Shown here: positions 41,906 to 50,396 of the stretch, piece by piece | Layout: the number at the start of each line of letters is the position of its first letter | How positions within the stretch are numbered: the stretch's first letter is position 1 | Assembly (NCBI GenBank): GCA_020852965.1 | Contig: JADYZV010000187.1 | Location: forward strand, 1 to 53,836 | DNA: 53,836 nt | Direction of reading: 5' to 3' | Origin: Pirellulaceae bacterium | GTDB lineage: Bacteria > Planctomycetota > Planctomycetia > Pirellulales > Pirellulaceae | The notes under the pieces: model-generated | Told to the model about the DNA's origin: nothing | Seen by the model: only the letters and a program-made list of their open reading frames with translations | Database searches by the model: none | Made by a program: the position numbers and the translations under genes

Positions 41906-43717
41906 ATGTCCGATTCGGCTGAAGAAGCTCACGTCACCACTTCAGAAAACACCCCGCCTGCCTCGTCGGAGCCCCACCCTCACTCAGATGCTGCTCACGG
42001 CGGGGCCACCGCCAACGATGGGCCCCCCCAAGTCGCTGAGCAAACGGATCCCATTGCGAGCGACAGCGCGGCAAGTGATACTCCTGCGGTCGTCAGTTCG
42101 GGACCGCCCAGTTCGGGACCACTGAGCTTAGATAAAATCCGCCAACTACGGCAGAGTCAACAAGCTGCCAAGCCGCAGCAGCGGGAGAGGGGACGCGAGC
42201 AGCGTTCGTCGCCCAGGGGAAGCGATGCGAACCGAGGCTTGGGCAGCGATCGAGCTCCCAGTTCTGAACACAAGCCATTGGGCAGTTCTGCCACTTCGGA
42301 AGCGGCGCAAACCGCTGGAGCAGCCTCGGTACCAGGCGATGCTACCAGTTCGAAACCAACCCTCGGTAGCTCGACACCGCGCCACGACGCTCGATCGCGC
42401 AAGCCGGGCCGGCGCGATGCGGGATCGGTCATTCCAACTCCGGAACCGCTCGACACCCGTTCCAAAATAGCCATTCCGTCACTTAGGCAGCCACTCTCGC
42501 AAGACTTGGAGCACGAGCTCAATGCCGCGCTGGGTGGTTCCGATTTGGACAAGCTGTTGGTTGGAGACGCGATGCTTCAAGTCGGCCGTGAACTCGAGGA
42601 AGGGCAGCGCATTTCCGCGACGGTCATGAAAGCTCGCGGCGAATTTGTGTTCGTCTCGCTGGGCGCCCCCAACGAAGGCGTTGTACCATCGCTGAGCTTC
42701 GAAACGTTGCCTGAAGAAGGGACCACCTTAGAAGTCATCGTGCGCGGATACCTGGCCAGTGAGGGACTCTATGAGGTCTCGGTAGTAGGCAGCGCGGTCG
42801 ACGTTTCCGATTGGAGCGACTTGAACGAAGGGGAGGTCATTGAAGCCATGGTAACTGGGGCCAATGCCGGAGGCCTCGAATGCAAAGTGGGGCACATCCA
42901 GGGCTTCATACCGGCCAGCCAAGCCGCCGAGTACCGCATCGAAACGCTGGCGGATTTTGTTGGTCAAAAGCTGCTCTGCGTGGTGACCGAAGCCAACCCC
43001 CGTCGCGGCAACTTGGTACTCTCCCACCGCGCCGTACTCGAACGTGAAAAGAAAGAAAAGCGGGAAGAGCGACTGGCTGCTTTAGAAGTTGGTGCGGCCG
43101 TCGAAGGTGTCGTGCGCAAGATTCTCGACTTCGGGGCATTTGTCGATATCGGTGGCCTCGATGGCTTGCTCCATATTAGCCAGCTCTCTTGGGAGCGGGT
43201 GAAACACCCGAGCGAAATACTGGAAGAGGGGCAAAAGATCCAAGTGCGGATCGACAAAATCGACGAAGTGACGGGCAAAATCGGACTCTCTTACCGTTCG
43301 CTCCAAGACCACCCATGGGAAGACATCGACGCACGCTTTCCAACCGGCTCGGTCGTGCATGGCTCGGTGACGCGCATCGCCGAGTTCGGTGCCTTTGTGC
43401 GGATTGCTACCGGAGTCGAAGGGCTGATCCACATCAGCGAGCTTGCCCATCATCGCGTACAAAATGTCGCGAACGTGGTGCAGGAAGGGCAGGAGGTCGA
43501 CGTCAAGATTTTATCCGTAGATGCCGAACAGCAGCGCATTAGTCTATCATTGAAAGCGGCTCAGGCAGCCCCCGAGCCCGCGAGCGATGCCAACAACGAG
43601 GGTCAGTCCGCTGAAGAAGAGCCTCGCCCCGAACCGGTCCTGCCCAAGCACCGTGGACCACTCAAGGGTGGCACTGGCCATTCTGGCAGCGGCGAGCAAT
43701 TTGGATTGAAGTGGTAG
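41906..43717 (+). CDS. S1-domain RNA-binding protein (ribosomal protein S1-like)
   Basis: The product is 603 residues from the ATG at 41906. The first ~210 residues are Ser/Pro/Gln/Arg-rich and probably disordered, with RGREQRSSPRGSD-type patches. Four S1-like OB domains follow: EGQRISATVMKARGEFVFVSLG; NEGEVIEAMVTGANAGGLECKVGHIQGFIPAS; GAAVEGVVRKILDFGAFVDIGG with LDGLLHISQLSWERV; and TGSVVHGSVTRIAEFGAFVRIA with VEGLIHISELAHHRV. The last two are the best conserved. The layout resembles a shortened ribosomal protein S1, so it probably helps mRNAs onto the ribosome or binds RNA more generally. slyX follows with no gap. Confidence 0.83.
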   Translation: MSDSAEEAHVTTSENTPPASSEPHPHSDAAHGGATANDGPPQVAEQTDPIASDSAASDTPAVVSSGPPSSGPLSLDKIRQLRQSQQAAKPQQRERGREQRSSPRGSDANRGLGSDRAPSSEHKPLGSSATSEAAQTAGAASVPGDATSSKPTLGSSTPRHDARSRKPGRRDAGSVIPTPEPLDTRSKIAIPSLRQPLSQDLEHELNAALGGSDLDKLLVGDAMLQVGRELEEGQRISATVMKARGEFVFVSLGAPNEGVVPSLSFETLPEEGTTLEVIVRGYLASEGLYEVSVVGSAVDVSDWSDLNEGEVIEAMVTGANAGGLECKVGHIQGFIPASQAAEYRIETLADFVGQKLLCVVTEANPRRGNLVLSHRAVLEREKKEKREERLAALEVGAAVEGVVRKILDFGAFVDIGGLDGLLHISQLSWERVKHPSEILEEGQKIQVRIDKIDEVTGKIGLSYRSLQDHPWEDIDARFPTGSVVHGSVTRIAEFGAFVRIATGVEGLIHISELAHHRVQNVANVVQEGQEVDVKILSVDAEQQRISLSLKAAQAAPEPASDANNEGQSAEEEPRPEPVLPKHRGPLKGGTGHSGSGEQFGLKW

Positions 43718-43954
43718 ATGTCAGATAACGACCCGCAATCCAACCACGCATCGCGGTTGGCCGAGCTGGAAATGGCGCTGGCCTATCAGCAGCGACTGTG
43801 TGAGCAATTGAACGAAATCGTCACCGCGCATAGCCAAGAGCTGCTTGGACTGAAGCGATTGGTGGCCGAATTGCAGGGACGCATCAAGGAGTTGCGCGAA
43901 CAACGCAAAGAACCGCAATCCCAACCGCACGACGAGAAGCCGCCGCATTATTAA
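43718..43954 (+). CDS. slyX: SlyX family protein
   Basis: This 78-residue protein is a single long coiled coil: RLAELEMALAYQQRLCEQLNEIV and SQELLGLKRLVAELQGRIKEL, followed by a Pro-rich end with PPHY. The pattern and the PPHY ending match SlyX, a small protein of unknown function. The ATG comes right after the S1-protein stop, so it is translated from the same message. Confidence 0.8.
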   Translation: MSDNDPQSNHASRLAELEMALAYQQRLCEQLNEIVTAHSQELLGLKRLVAELQGRIKELREQRKEPQSQPHDEKPPHY

Positions 43955-43981
43955 GCTTTACTTAAGATTCCATTCTCTGGC

Positions 43982-44032
43982 GTAGCTGTGGTCGCCAGAC
44001 CGCAGAGTTCTACCGGCTAGTGACGATAGCTG
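43982..44032. repeat. Imperfect palindromic repeat E, copy 2
   Basis: GTAGCTGTGGTCGCCAG (43982-43998) pairs imperfectly with CTAGTGACGATAGCTGC (44017-44033). The central CCAGACCGCA and the outer GATAGCT are shared with copy 1 (41697-41746). It fills the gap between slyX and the glutamine amidotransferase gene. Confidence 0.5.
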
Positions 44033-44057
44033 CAGAGTATCGAGATAAAGCGCCAAC

Positions 44058-44888
44058 ATGATTCTACTGATCGATAATTACGATAGCTTTGTCTTCAATC
44101 TCCAACGCTATTTCGTACGACTGGGGCAAACCGTATTGGTGATGCGCAACGATGACTCACGTTGGGCGCACGTACTTACTGAAGCCCGCTACGGTGCTTT
44201 CAAGCCGTTTGCATCGTTGGGGGTCGAGCCATCGGCATTGGTTCTGTCGCCGGGGCCGAAACGCCCGACCGATGCGGGTTCTTGCCTCGAACTTGTGCAG
44301 ACGTTTTCGGGAATTATGCCGATCTTGGGAGTCTGCTTGGGACACCAAGTCATCTACGAAGCCTTCGGTGGGCAGGTAGTGCGCGCCAAAATGCCGGTGC
44401 ATGGACGGGCCAGCCCAATGCGTCTAGGGACCAGTCGTTTGTTTGCAGGGCTGCCCCAAGGCGACGGTCAGGCGGAGGTCGAATTTGCCCGCTACCACTC
44501 GCTGATCGCGCAGCCCGAGTCGCTTCCCGAGACATTGCAAGTGACCGCGTGGTCGAGCGACGGGCAGATCATGGCGGTCGAGCATCGCAGCCATGCGACC
44601 TACGGTGTTCAGTTCCACCCTGAGTCAATCCTGTCGCCACAAGGCTACCGCCTGTTGGCAAATTTCTTGCACATCTCAGGCTTGCCGATCCCTGTCGAAT
44701 TACCTGACGTCGATGGGCCAACTTGCAGCGAGGATAGTCTTGAAGAGCTCGGCACTCGGTCGATGGGCACCGTTGGAAGGATCGACGCCAACCAACTCGC
44801 CGGCGATCGGATCGGCGCGACTGACGGCGAAAACGCTGCCGCAAGTGACGTTGCACTAGCCTGCCTGCCTGCCCTGGGGATCCGCTAA
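44058..44888 (+). CDS. pabA: Glutamine amidotransferase subunit of anthranilate/aminodeoxychorismate synthase
   Basis: This is a class I glutamine amidotransferase of 276 residues: MILLIDNYDSFVFNLQRYF at the start, the oxyanion region LVLSPGPKRPTDAG, the nucleophile Cys in ILGVCLGHQVIYEAFGG, and the catalytic His-Glu in YGVQFHPESILSPQGYRLL. It supplies ammonia to chorismate-using synthases. TrpG and PabA cannot be separated by sequence here, and no partner synthase gene is adjacent. About 80 extra residues follow the domain (DVDGPTCSEDSLEELGTRSMG...), more than most TrpG/PabA proteins have. The stop and the next start share bases (TAATG), coupling it to the FtsK-like gene. Confidence 0.82.
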   Translation: MILLIDNYDSFVFNLQRYFVRLGQTVLVMRNDDSRWAHVLTEARYGAFKPFASLGVEPSALVLSPGPKRPTDAGSCLELVQTFSGIMPILGVCLGHQVIYEAFGGQVVRAKMPVHGRASPMRLGTSRLFAGLPQGDGQAEVEFARYHSLIAQPESLPETLQVTAWSSDGQIMAVEHRSHATYGVQFHPESILSPQGYRLLANFLHISGLPIPVELPDVDGPTCSEDSLEELGTRSMGTVGRIDANQLAGDRIGATDGENAAASDVALACLPALGIR

Positions 44889-47800
44889 TGGACTCCTATC
44901 CGCGTCCTCTATCACGCCAGCGACTGGGGCAATTGATACACGGTCTGCAGACTCGATTTAGCAGCAGTGCCCAAGAGATGTCACTCGAAGTCCAGCGTCT
45001 CTCGGAACAACTCAGCCAACTCGAAGCCGCGCATGCTCAACAACTCGACGATTTTGAGCAGCAGCGCCGAAGCGATCGTGAAACGAGCACCCATGAGTGG
45101 GATGAAACGTTGGCGGCCCGCTGGGACGACGCCGAGATGCGTTCCTTCAAAGCAGTCTACGACACGGCCAGTCGCGAGGGAGCATTGCGCCGCCAGGCTC
45201 GCCAGCAAGCCGAGCAGTTGACGGCAGAACTCAAGAAACGAGTTCACGAAATTGACCAATCCTTTCTCCGCGCCAAGGAAGTGCCGATAGGTAAACTCAA
45301 TCGTTTCCGTTCCCGCGATCAAGAACTGTATGCACAGTGGGAGGAAATTGCAAATGCGGCTCGAACCTCGCTGGACAAGAATAACTTGACACCCCCCGAG
45401 GTTGACCTTTCTCCCGCTACGATTATGGCCTTAGAGACCACGCCCAGCAGCGGCGATGCAGCGCTCGAAGCCTTGCAAAACGCGCTCGACGAAGCTCGTG
45501 CCGCCAGTGGCCGATTGGCCAATTATCCGCTGGCTAGATTCTTCAACTCGCCGCTATGGTGGTTGTGTATGGCATTGGTCTCCATCGCGTTGGTCGTGCT
45601 CATCGGCCTGGCTGGCTGGGCGCACTGGTTGATGGCCGCCGTGCTGGGGGCGACGATGGGCGTGGCTTTATTGCTGTTGTCGATGCTGGGCATTCGACCC
45701 TGGCTCAAGCGATTCGCAGCCGCCGAGTATCCGAAAGTGCGGCAGCAGCTCCATTTGGCTCAGCGCTATCATACGCTTGGTGAACAATTGGCAATCTCCG
45801 AGAACGATGCCGAACTCAAACGCCTAGCTTCCAAACGCGAAGAACGTTATGGGCAAGCCAAACAGTGGCATGACCAGTCTGCTAAAGAGTTGACCGAAAA
45901 GCTAAACTGCGATATCGAGAGATTGCTGGCTACGGCCGAGGTCCAAAAGCAGCTCGCCTCGCAACAGCTCAGCGATGCCATTGCGGACAGCGATCGCGAG
46001 TATACGCAGCGACTGCATAGCGAGTGGCAGCAGTCGAGCGCGCAGCGCGACGCACTGCTCGCTAGTCACGAGGGGCAACAACAGACTTTGCGCACGCAGA
46101 TTGAGCAGCTCCAAAGTGGCGGGGCCCATCGACTACAGACGGCGACGCAAAAAGCCTTGCAGCTCGTGGCCCGTTCACGCAAGTGGGCCGACCAGCTCTT
46201 CCCAGCCTGGGACCATTGGCAATCCACGGACAACAGTCGTCCAAGCTTTGCAATGGACGCACCACTGTTGCCGCTCGGATCCATCGGGCTTGAGCCGATC
46301 CTGTCCCAGAGCGCCACGCAGGACATCGAAACGGCACAGCTAACCGCTCCTCTATTTTTCGATCCGCTTAGCGACGGCTATCTGGTCATTACCGCAGACC
46401 CCAGCGCGCCCGAAGTACAAGCCTTGCTGCATGAACTAGTTACGCGTGCGCTGGTCGGGCTACCAGCAGGCAAGACGCAAGTCTGTGTGATCGATCCCCC
46501 CGGCTTGGGACGCGACTTCGGCTGGCTCATGCACTTGAGCGATTTCGATCCGCAGTTGGTAACCCACCGCGTATGGACCCAGCCGGGGCATATCGCCAAG
46601 CAGTTGACGGCACTGGCGATGGCAGCCGAAGACTTCATCCAGCAATCGCTGCGAAATGAGTATCGGGATATCGTTGAGTACAATCTGGAGGCCGGGCCGC
46701 TCGCCGAGCCGTATCGCTTGCTCGTTTGGTCCGCGCTCCCGAGTGGGCTTGACGATCAGTCGTGGAAGAGTCTGCGAAGCTTGCTGGAGACTGGCGCGCG
46801 CTGCGGAATCATCCCTATCATGGTCATCGATCCTCAGCTCGATTGGCCGCAGGCTGAAATGCTTGAGTTCATCCGGCGTCGCGGCTTGCATCTCGTTTCC
46901 CATCCGCAATCGGAGGCTGCCCAGGACCGAGGAGCAGCCACAGTCGGACTGTTTGTAGATGAAGGACCCTTACGACCTTGGCGCATCGCCCCACCTACAC
47001 CGGCCAGCGAAGAGCAATCGCACTTGATCATACAAGACGTCGGACGCCAGGCGCTCCTCTCGAGCCGCATTGAAGTCCCTTTAGAACAGATGTTGCCTGC
47101 GCGCGAGCAGCGGTGGCAAGCAGACAGCTCCCATGCGCTGGAGATACCGATCGGACGGAGCGGTGTGGGTCGCATACATGCGTTGAAGCTGGGCGTCGGC
47201 ACGGCACAGCACGCCATGATCGCAGGCAAAACCGGTTCCGGGAAATCGAGCTTGCTGCACGCAATCATCACCAGCGCGGCCCTCAAGTATTCTCCTGAGC
47301 GACTGCGCGTCGTGTTGCTCGACTTCAAAAAAGGGGTCGAGTTCCAAGTCTACTCCGACGCTGGCTTGCCACACGCGGATATAATCGGCATCGAAAGCCA
47401 TCGAGAATTTGGACTCAGCGCGCTCGAATACATCGATGCCTGTATGCAGAGACGTGGCGAGGCATTCCGCCAATCGTCCGTGCAAGACATCGCCAGCTGG
47501 AATGCACGGCACCCCGACAAGCCGCTGCCGCGCGTGTTGCTATTGATCGACGAATTTCAAGAGTTGTTTGTCGAAGAGGATAAGTTGGCCAGCCAGGCCA
47601 GTTTGATCCTCGACCGCATTGTCCGCCAAGGTCGCTCGTTCGGAATTCATGCAATTCTCAGTAGCCAAACGCTGGCCGGTGCCTATTCGTTGCCGCGCAC
47701 CACGCTAGGGCAAATGGCTGTGCGAATTGCGCTGCAGTGCGACGCGTCCGATGCACAGATTATTTTTGCCGACGACAATCCCGCTGCAGCTCGTCTCAAG

Positions 47801-48904
47801 CATCCGGGGCAAGCGGTCTACAACGATGCAGGAGGACGCATCGAAGGCAATCAGCCCATGCAGATCGGCTGGTTGACCAAAGAACAACAGGTTGGCTGGT
47901 TGGCCGAGCTGCCCAGCGGTTATCGCAATCAAGATCCGACCACCAATCGCCTGGGACACTGTGTGGTCTATGATGGCAATCGAGCTGCTACCTGGGACGC
48001 AGCCAACGCCGACCGCGCCATCGCTCACGCCTCACAAACTATCAATGCCGAAGCGCTATGGTGTGTGACTGGAGAAAGCGTAGCCATCCATCCCGCCGTT
48101 GCCTTCCCGCTGACCCGTCAAGCTGGACGCAATATGCTGGTCGTCGCGAGTGAAGACCGGTTGGTAGCTCCCGTGCTGAGCTCCATCGCTGCTTCCTTGG
48201 TACGTAGTACGGGCGCGCAATTGCAACTGGTCATCCTGCAGGGCGCCAAGCCGACCGATGCTTGGGCCTTGAAATTGCCGACAATGTGGCGCGATTTCTC
48301 TTGCGACTTGCAAATTTTCGATAGCCGCAGCACGGAAGCTTGTTTGAAAAACATGCATGAATTGTTGCTACAACGCATGGCGGCCGCCGATGCGGCACTA
48401 GATGACTCGACAAGTTCGGCAATAGACCCAATGGACGCAGCAGCCCCAACCGTAGGACTCTCAAAGCCCATATTGTTCAATATCTGGCAACTTGGGCGAT
48501 TGCGCGAACTGCGGCGCGACGACGACTTTGGGATGGGCGGCTTTGGCGAGAGCGAAATGAAGCCCGACAAGCGATTGGAAGAGATCCTGCGCGATGGTCC
48601 GAGCTACGGAGTGTTCACACTGATCTGGGGCGAAAACTATTCGACGGTCGCGCGCTGGTTGTCGCGCACGGCGCTACGCGAGCTGGAGATTCGTCTGTTG
48701 ATGCAGATGAGTGGCAACGATTCAACCCATTTAATCGAGTCCATCGCTGCTTCGCGTTTGGGCGAGCAAGTGATGCTGGTCTATGACGAGGCGACTGGGC
48801 AGGAACAGCGCTTCCGACCTTTTGACACGCAATGGATCGACGCCATCGTACGCTGGGGAGCGGGGCCGCCAATCGCTGACAATAGTTCTACCTCCCCGGC
48901 TTGA
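44888..48904 (+). CDS. Large FtsK/EssC-like P-loop ATPase with coiled coils and two membrane helices
   Basis: The protein has 1338 residues. Residues ~15-150 form a coiled coil. Two transmembrane helices follow (PLWWLCMALVSIALVVLIGL and HWLMAAVLGATMGVALLLLS, about 220-262), then another coiled coil to ~440. A first ATPase-like module (YLVITADPSAPEVQALLHEL, about 500-700) lacks a Walker A Lys. The second is canonical, with MIAGKTGSGKSSLLHAII near 778 and VLLLIDEFQELF near 887. The third (MLVVASEDRLVAPVLSSIAA) again has no Walker A. Three modules resemble EssC/EccC of type VII secretion, but the FHA domains and a WXG100 partner are missing. Its substrate (DNA or protein) is unknown. Confidence 0.78.
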   Translation: MDSYPRPLSRQRLGQLIHGLQTRFSSSAQEMSLEVQRLSEQLSQLEAAHAQQLDDFEQQRRSDRETSTHEWDETLAARWDDAEMRSFKAVYDTASREGALRRQARQQAEQLTAELKKRVHEIDQSFLRAKEVPIGKLNRFRSRDQELYAQWEEIANAARTSLDKNNLTPPEVDLSPATIMALETTPSSGDAALEALQNALDEARAASGRLANYPLARFFNSPLWWLCMALVSIALVVLIGLAGWAHWLMAAVLGATMGVALLLLSMLGIRPWLKRFAAAEYPKVRQQLHLAQRYHTLGEQLAISENDAELKRLASKREERYGQAKQWHDQSAKELTEKLNCDIERLLATAEVQKQLASQQLSDAIADSDREYTQRLHSEWQQSSAQRDALLASHEGQQQTLRTQIEQLQSGGAHRLQTATQKALQLVARSRKWADQLFPAWDHWQSTDNSRPSFAMDAPLLPLGSIGLEPILSQSATQDIETAQLTAPLFFDPLSDGYLVITADPSAPEVQALLHELVTRALVGLPAGKTQVCVIDPPGLGRDFGWLMHLSDFDPQLVTHRVWTQPGHIAKQLTALAMAAEDFIQQSLRNEYRDIVEYNLEAGPLAEPYRLLVWSALPSGLDDQSWKSLRSLLETGARCGIIPIMVIDPQLDWPQAEMLEFIRRRGLHLVSHPQSEAAQDRGAATVGLFVDEGPLRPWRIAPPTPASEEQSHLIIQDVGRQALLSSRIEVPLEQMLPAREQRWQADSSHALEIPIGRSGVGRIHALKLGVGTAQHAMIAGKTGSGKSSLLHAIITSAALKYSPERLRVVLLDFKKGVEFQVYSDAGLPHADIIGIESHREFGLSALEYIDACMQRRGEAFRQSSVQDIASWNARHPDKPLPRVLLLIDEFQELFVEEDKLASQASLILDRIVRQGRSFGIHAILSSQTLAGAYSLPRTTLGQMAVRIALQCDASDAQIIFADDNPAAARLKHPGQAVYNDAGGRIEGNQPMQIGWLTKEQQVGWLAELPSGYRNQDPTTNRLGHCVVYDGNRAATWDAANADRAIAHASQTINAEALWCVTGESVAIHPAVAFPLTRQAGRNMLVVASEDRLVAPVLSSIAASLVRSTGAQLQLVILQGAKPTDAWALKLPTMWRDFSCDLQIFDSRSTEACLKNMHELLLQRMAAADAALDDSTSSAIDPMDAAAPTVGLSKPILFNIWQLGRLRELRRDDDFGMGGFGESEMKPDKRLEEILRDGPSYGVFTLIWGENYSTVARWLSRTALRELEIRLLMQMSGNDSTHLIESIAASRLGEQVMLVYDEATGQEQRFRPFDTQWIDAIVRWGAGPPIADNSSTSPA

Positions 48905-49007
48905 CGTAAAAATCGGCAACTTTTAGACTCTAGCCTGTAGGCCAACAAATCGCATCCAGCGCACAACGATTGTTTCGCGTTTGGAACCATTGATCGTAGA
49001 TAATCGA

Positions 49008-49091
49008 GCCCAGGTGGCGGAATTGGCAGACGCGCAACGTTGAGGTCGTTGTGGGGGCAACCCCTTGCTGGTTCAACTCCAGTCCTGGGCA
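49008..49091 (+). tRNA. tRNA-Leu (anticodon GAG)
   Basis: This 84-nt cloverleaf has a 7-bp acceptor stem GCCCAGG/CCTGGGC with discriminator A, a class-II D loop (GGCGGAATTGGCAGACGC), anticodon stem CAACG/CGTTG around TTGAGGT (anticodon GAG), a long variable arm (TGGGGGCAACCCCTTG region) and T arm GCTGG-TTCAACT-CCAGT. No CCA is encoded. It reads CTY leucine codons. Confidence 0.93.
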
Positions 49092-49277
49092 CTTTCTAAA
49101 TCTTCGCTTGAGCTAGTGCATTCCCGTACGCTTTGCGGTCTAGAGCAAAAGTTCCTCTGCTAGAAGAAGCTCGCTCGACAATTTTTTCCGCCACCGCATT
49201 TCCCTCCCGCCCCATCGCCCGCTTGCGGGCTGGAGCGAAAGTTTTCAGTTAAGAGGAACGGGGCAAGGCACAGTCAA
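49092..49277. other. Region after tRNA-Leu, no gene seen
   Basis: It holds a perfect small hairpin GCCCGCTTGCGGGC near 49219-49232, but no T tract after it. The remnant genes downstream end here, so part of them may have been deleted next to the tRNA. Confidence 0.35.
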
Positions 49278-49490
49278 TCACCGCCAATCACCGCAATGGT
49301 GGATTGATGGTAGCCAAGCCGCAGGTGGTGGTGAACCGGAACGCCAAAAGTACGCTTTGGCGATCTTTTCCGTGACCATTTGCAGGTAGTGCAATGCATG
49401 GCACTGCGCGATGCCCTGCCTGCGAGTTAGCACGAAAGCCTGATGATCGGACTGCGCCTGTTGCCGCCAGACTAGTTGGTAACTATTCAC
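49278..49490 (-). pseudogene. HEPN-like protein, C-terminal part lost
   Basis: From the GTG at 49490 the frame reads VNSYQLVWRQQAQSDHQAFV and then CHALHYLQMVTEKIAKAYFWRSG. This is the N-terminal helix pair I recall from HEPN-like planctomycete proteins, which normally continue for another ~100 residues after a SPPPKSHAG-type segment. Here it changes abruptly to PAAWLPSIHHCGDWR and stops. It overlaps the end of the gene upstream by 8 bp, so the two were one operon. Truncated, probably non-functional. Confidence 0.45.
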
Positions 49491-49671
49491 GTTTGAAGTG
49501 AGTTGAGTCGTTTCGATCGCCGATGAGCTTATTGATGTCGACGAATCGGATCTCCCGATCTTCAGAATTTGTTGGCAGATAGTAAACTGCGACAATCCCT
49601 GGATCGGTCTTTAGGTGTTCTTTCGCGTACCAACGAGCCATTGAGTCGCGATCGAATTGTGTTGCAGGCAT
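49483..49671 (-). pseudogene. Small hypothetical protein, C-terminally truncated
   Basis: The ATG at 49671 has AGAGG 6-7 nt upstream. The 62 residues include DSMARWYAKEHLKTDPGI and IRFVDINKLIGDRNDSTH. I recall this as the front half of a ~110-residue family in which the text continues past GDRND into an acidic DNEHKLFVLD-type segment. That part is missing here. It partners the HEPN-like gene that it overlaps. The role is unknown, and the pair may once have been a two-gene defence or toxin-like unit. Confidence 0.45.
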
Positions 49672-49716
49672 CAAAAAGCCTCTTGTTTCATGTGTAAGCT
49701 CAGCCTGTCTCTTGTC

Positions 49717-49941
49717 TCAGTACAACGACGAAAACGAATAGCAATTACTCCCAACGGCAACCGCGAGATATATTGGCCGCCCGACTGAGACACTTCGGCA
49801 TAGTTTGTCTTGTGCAGCAGTTGGGTCAAGCACCGCTGCACTTGATTGCAATTTCTTCCATTCAAGATGTAGAGGCTCATCCGCTGGCGTGACGGTGCCG
49901 CACGTTACAAGTAGGACCAATGACAGAAATGCTTTTCTCAT
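49717..49941 (-). CDS. Small putative exported protein
   Basis: From the ATG at 49941 (AAGG 9 nt upstream) the frame gives 74 residues. They begin with a good signal peptide (MRKAFLSLVLLVTCGTVTPADE). The remaining ~50 residues have two Cys and a hydrophobic stretch (IYLAVAVGSNCYSFSSLY). I recognise no family. It could be a truncated front end of a larger secreted protein, because other frames overlap. The evidence is only the leader and the ribosome-binding site. Confidence 0.4.
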   Translation of the reverse strand: MRKAFLSLVLLVTCGTVTPADEPLHLEWKKLQSSAAVLDPTAAQDKLCRSVSVGRPIYLAVAVGSNCYSFSSLY

Positions 49942-49956
49942 GTTCCGACCTTTCAC

Positions 49957-50396
49957 TTGAATAGATGCAATAGTTCACCGCATAGGTGGTTATACTCCTT
50001 AATCTGTTACGAGTTCAAGAACAACGCACCACGCGAAGTGCCCAGGCATCAGTGATGCAAAGCCTCATTGGACCATGGGTGCCTTGATTGTTCGCTTGGG
50101 TGCTTGCAGGCTTGTGAGATGGGGAGATTGTTCGCATGTCGACGCCCATTGAGTCTTGCCGCTTCAGTCATGGCAACGCTGACGCACCGCTGGCGGGACC
50201 CCTCCACTATCGTATCGCGCACACTGCTGGCACTGCCTACAGTCCAACGATCCCTGCCAGAGCACCATTCCGCAGGGTCGTGCCTAAAATATCGTTCCCG
50301 TTCAACTCTTGACTATTCGCCATAGTCATGGTTAGCTAAATGGTAGGGTTCCCGCCGTGCCGGCTGGATCGACTTGCATTCATAAAGGGGCGCGCA
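49957..50396. other. Intergenic region, no gene seen
   Basis: It holds several partial frames without family similarity. A small palindrome GACTAT-TCGCC-ATAGTC lies near 50312-50328, just upstream of the secreted protein gene. No RNA or repeat was identified otherwise. Confidence 0.35.

Noticed and set aside
50068-50325. 85-codon plus-strand frame
   Set aside because: No ribosome-binding site, no recognisable composition or domain, and it lies in a decayed intergenic region.
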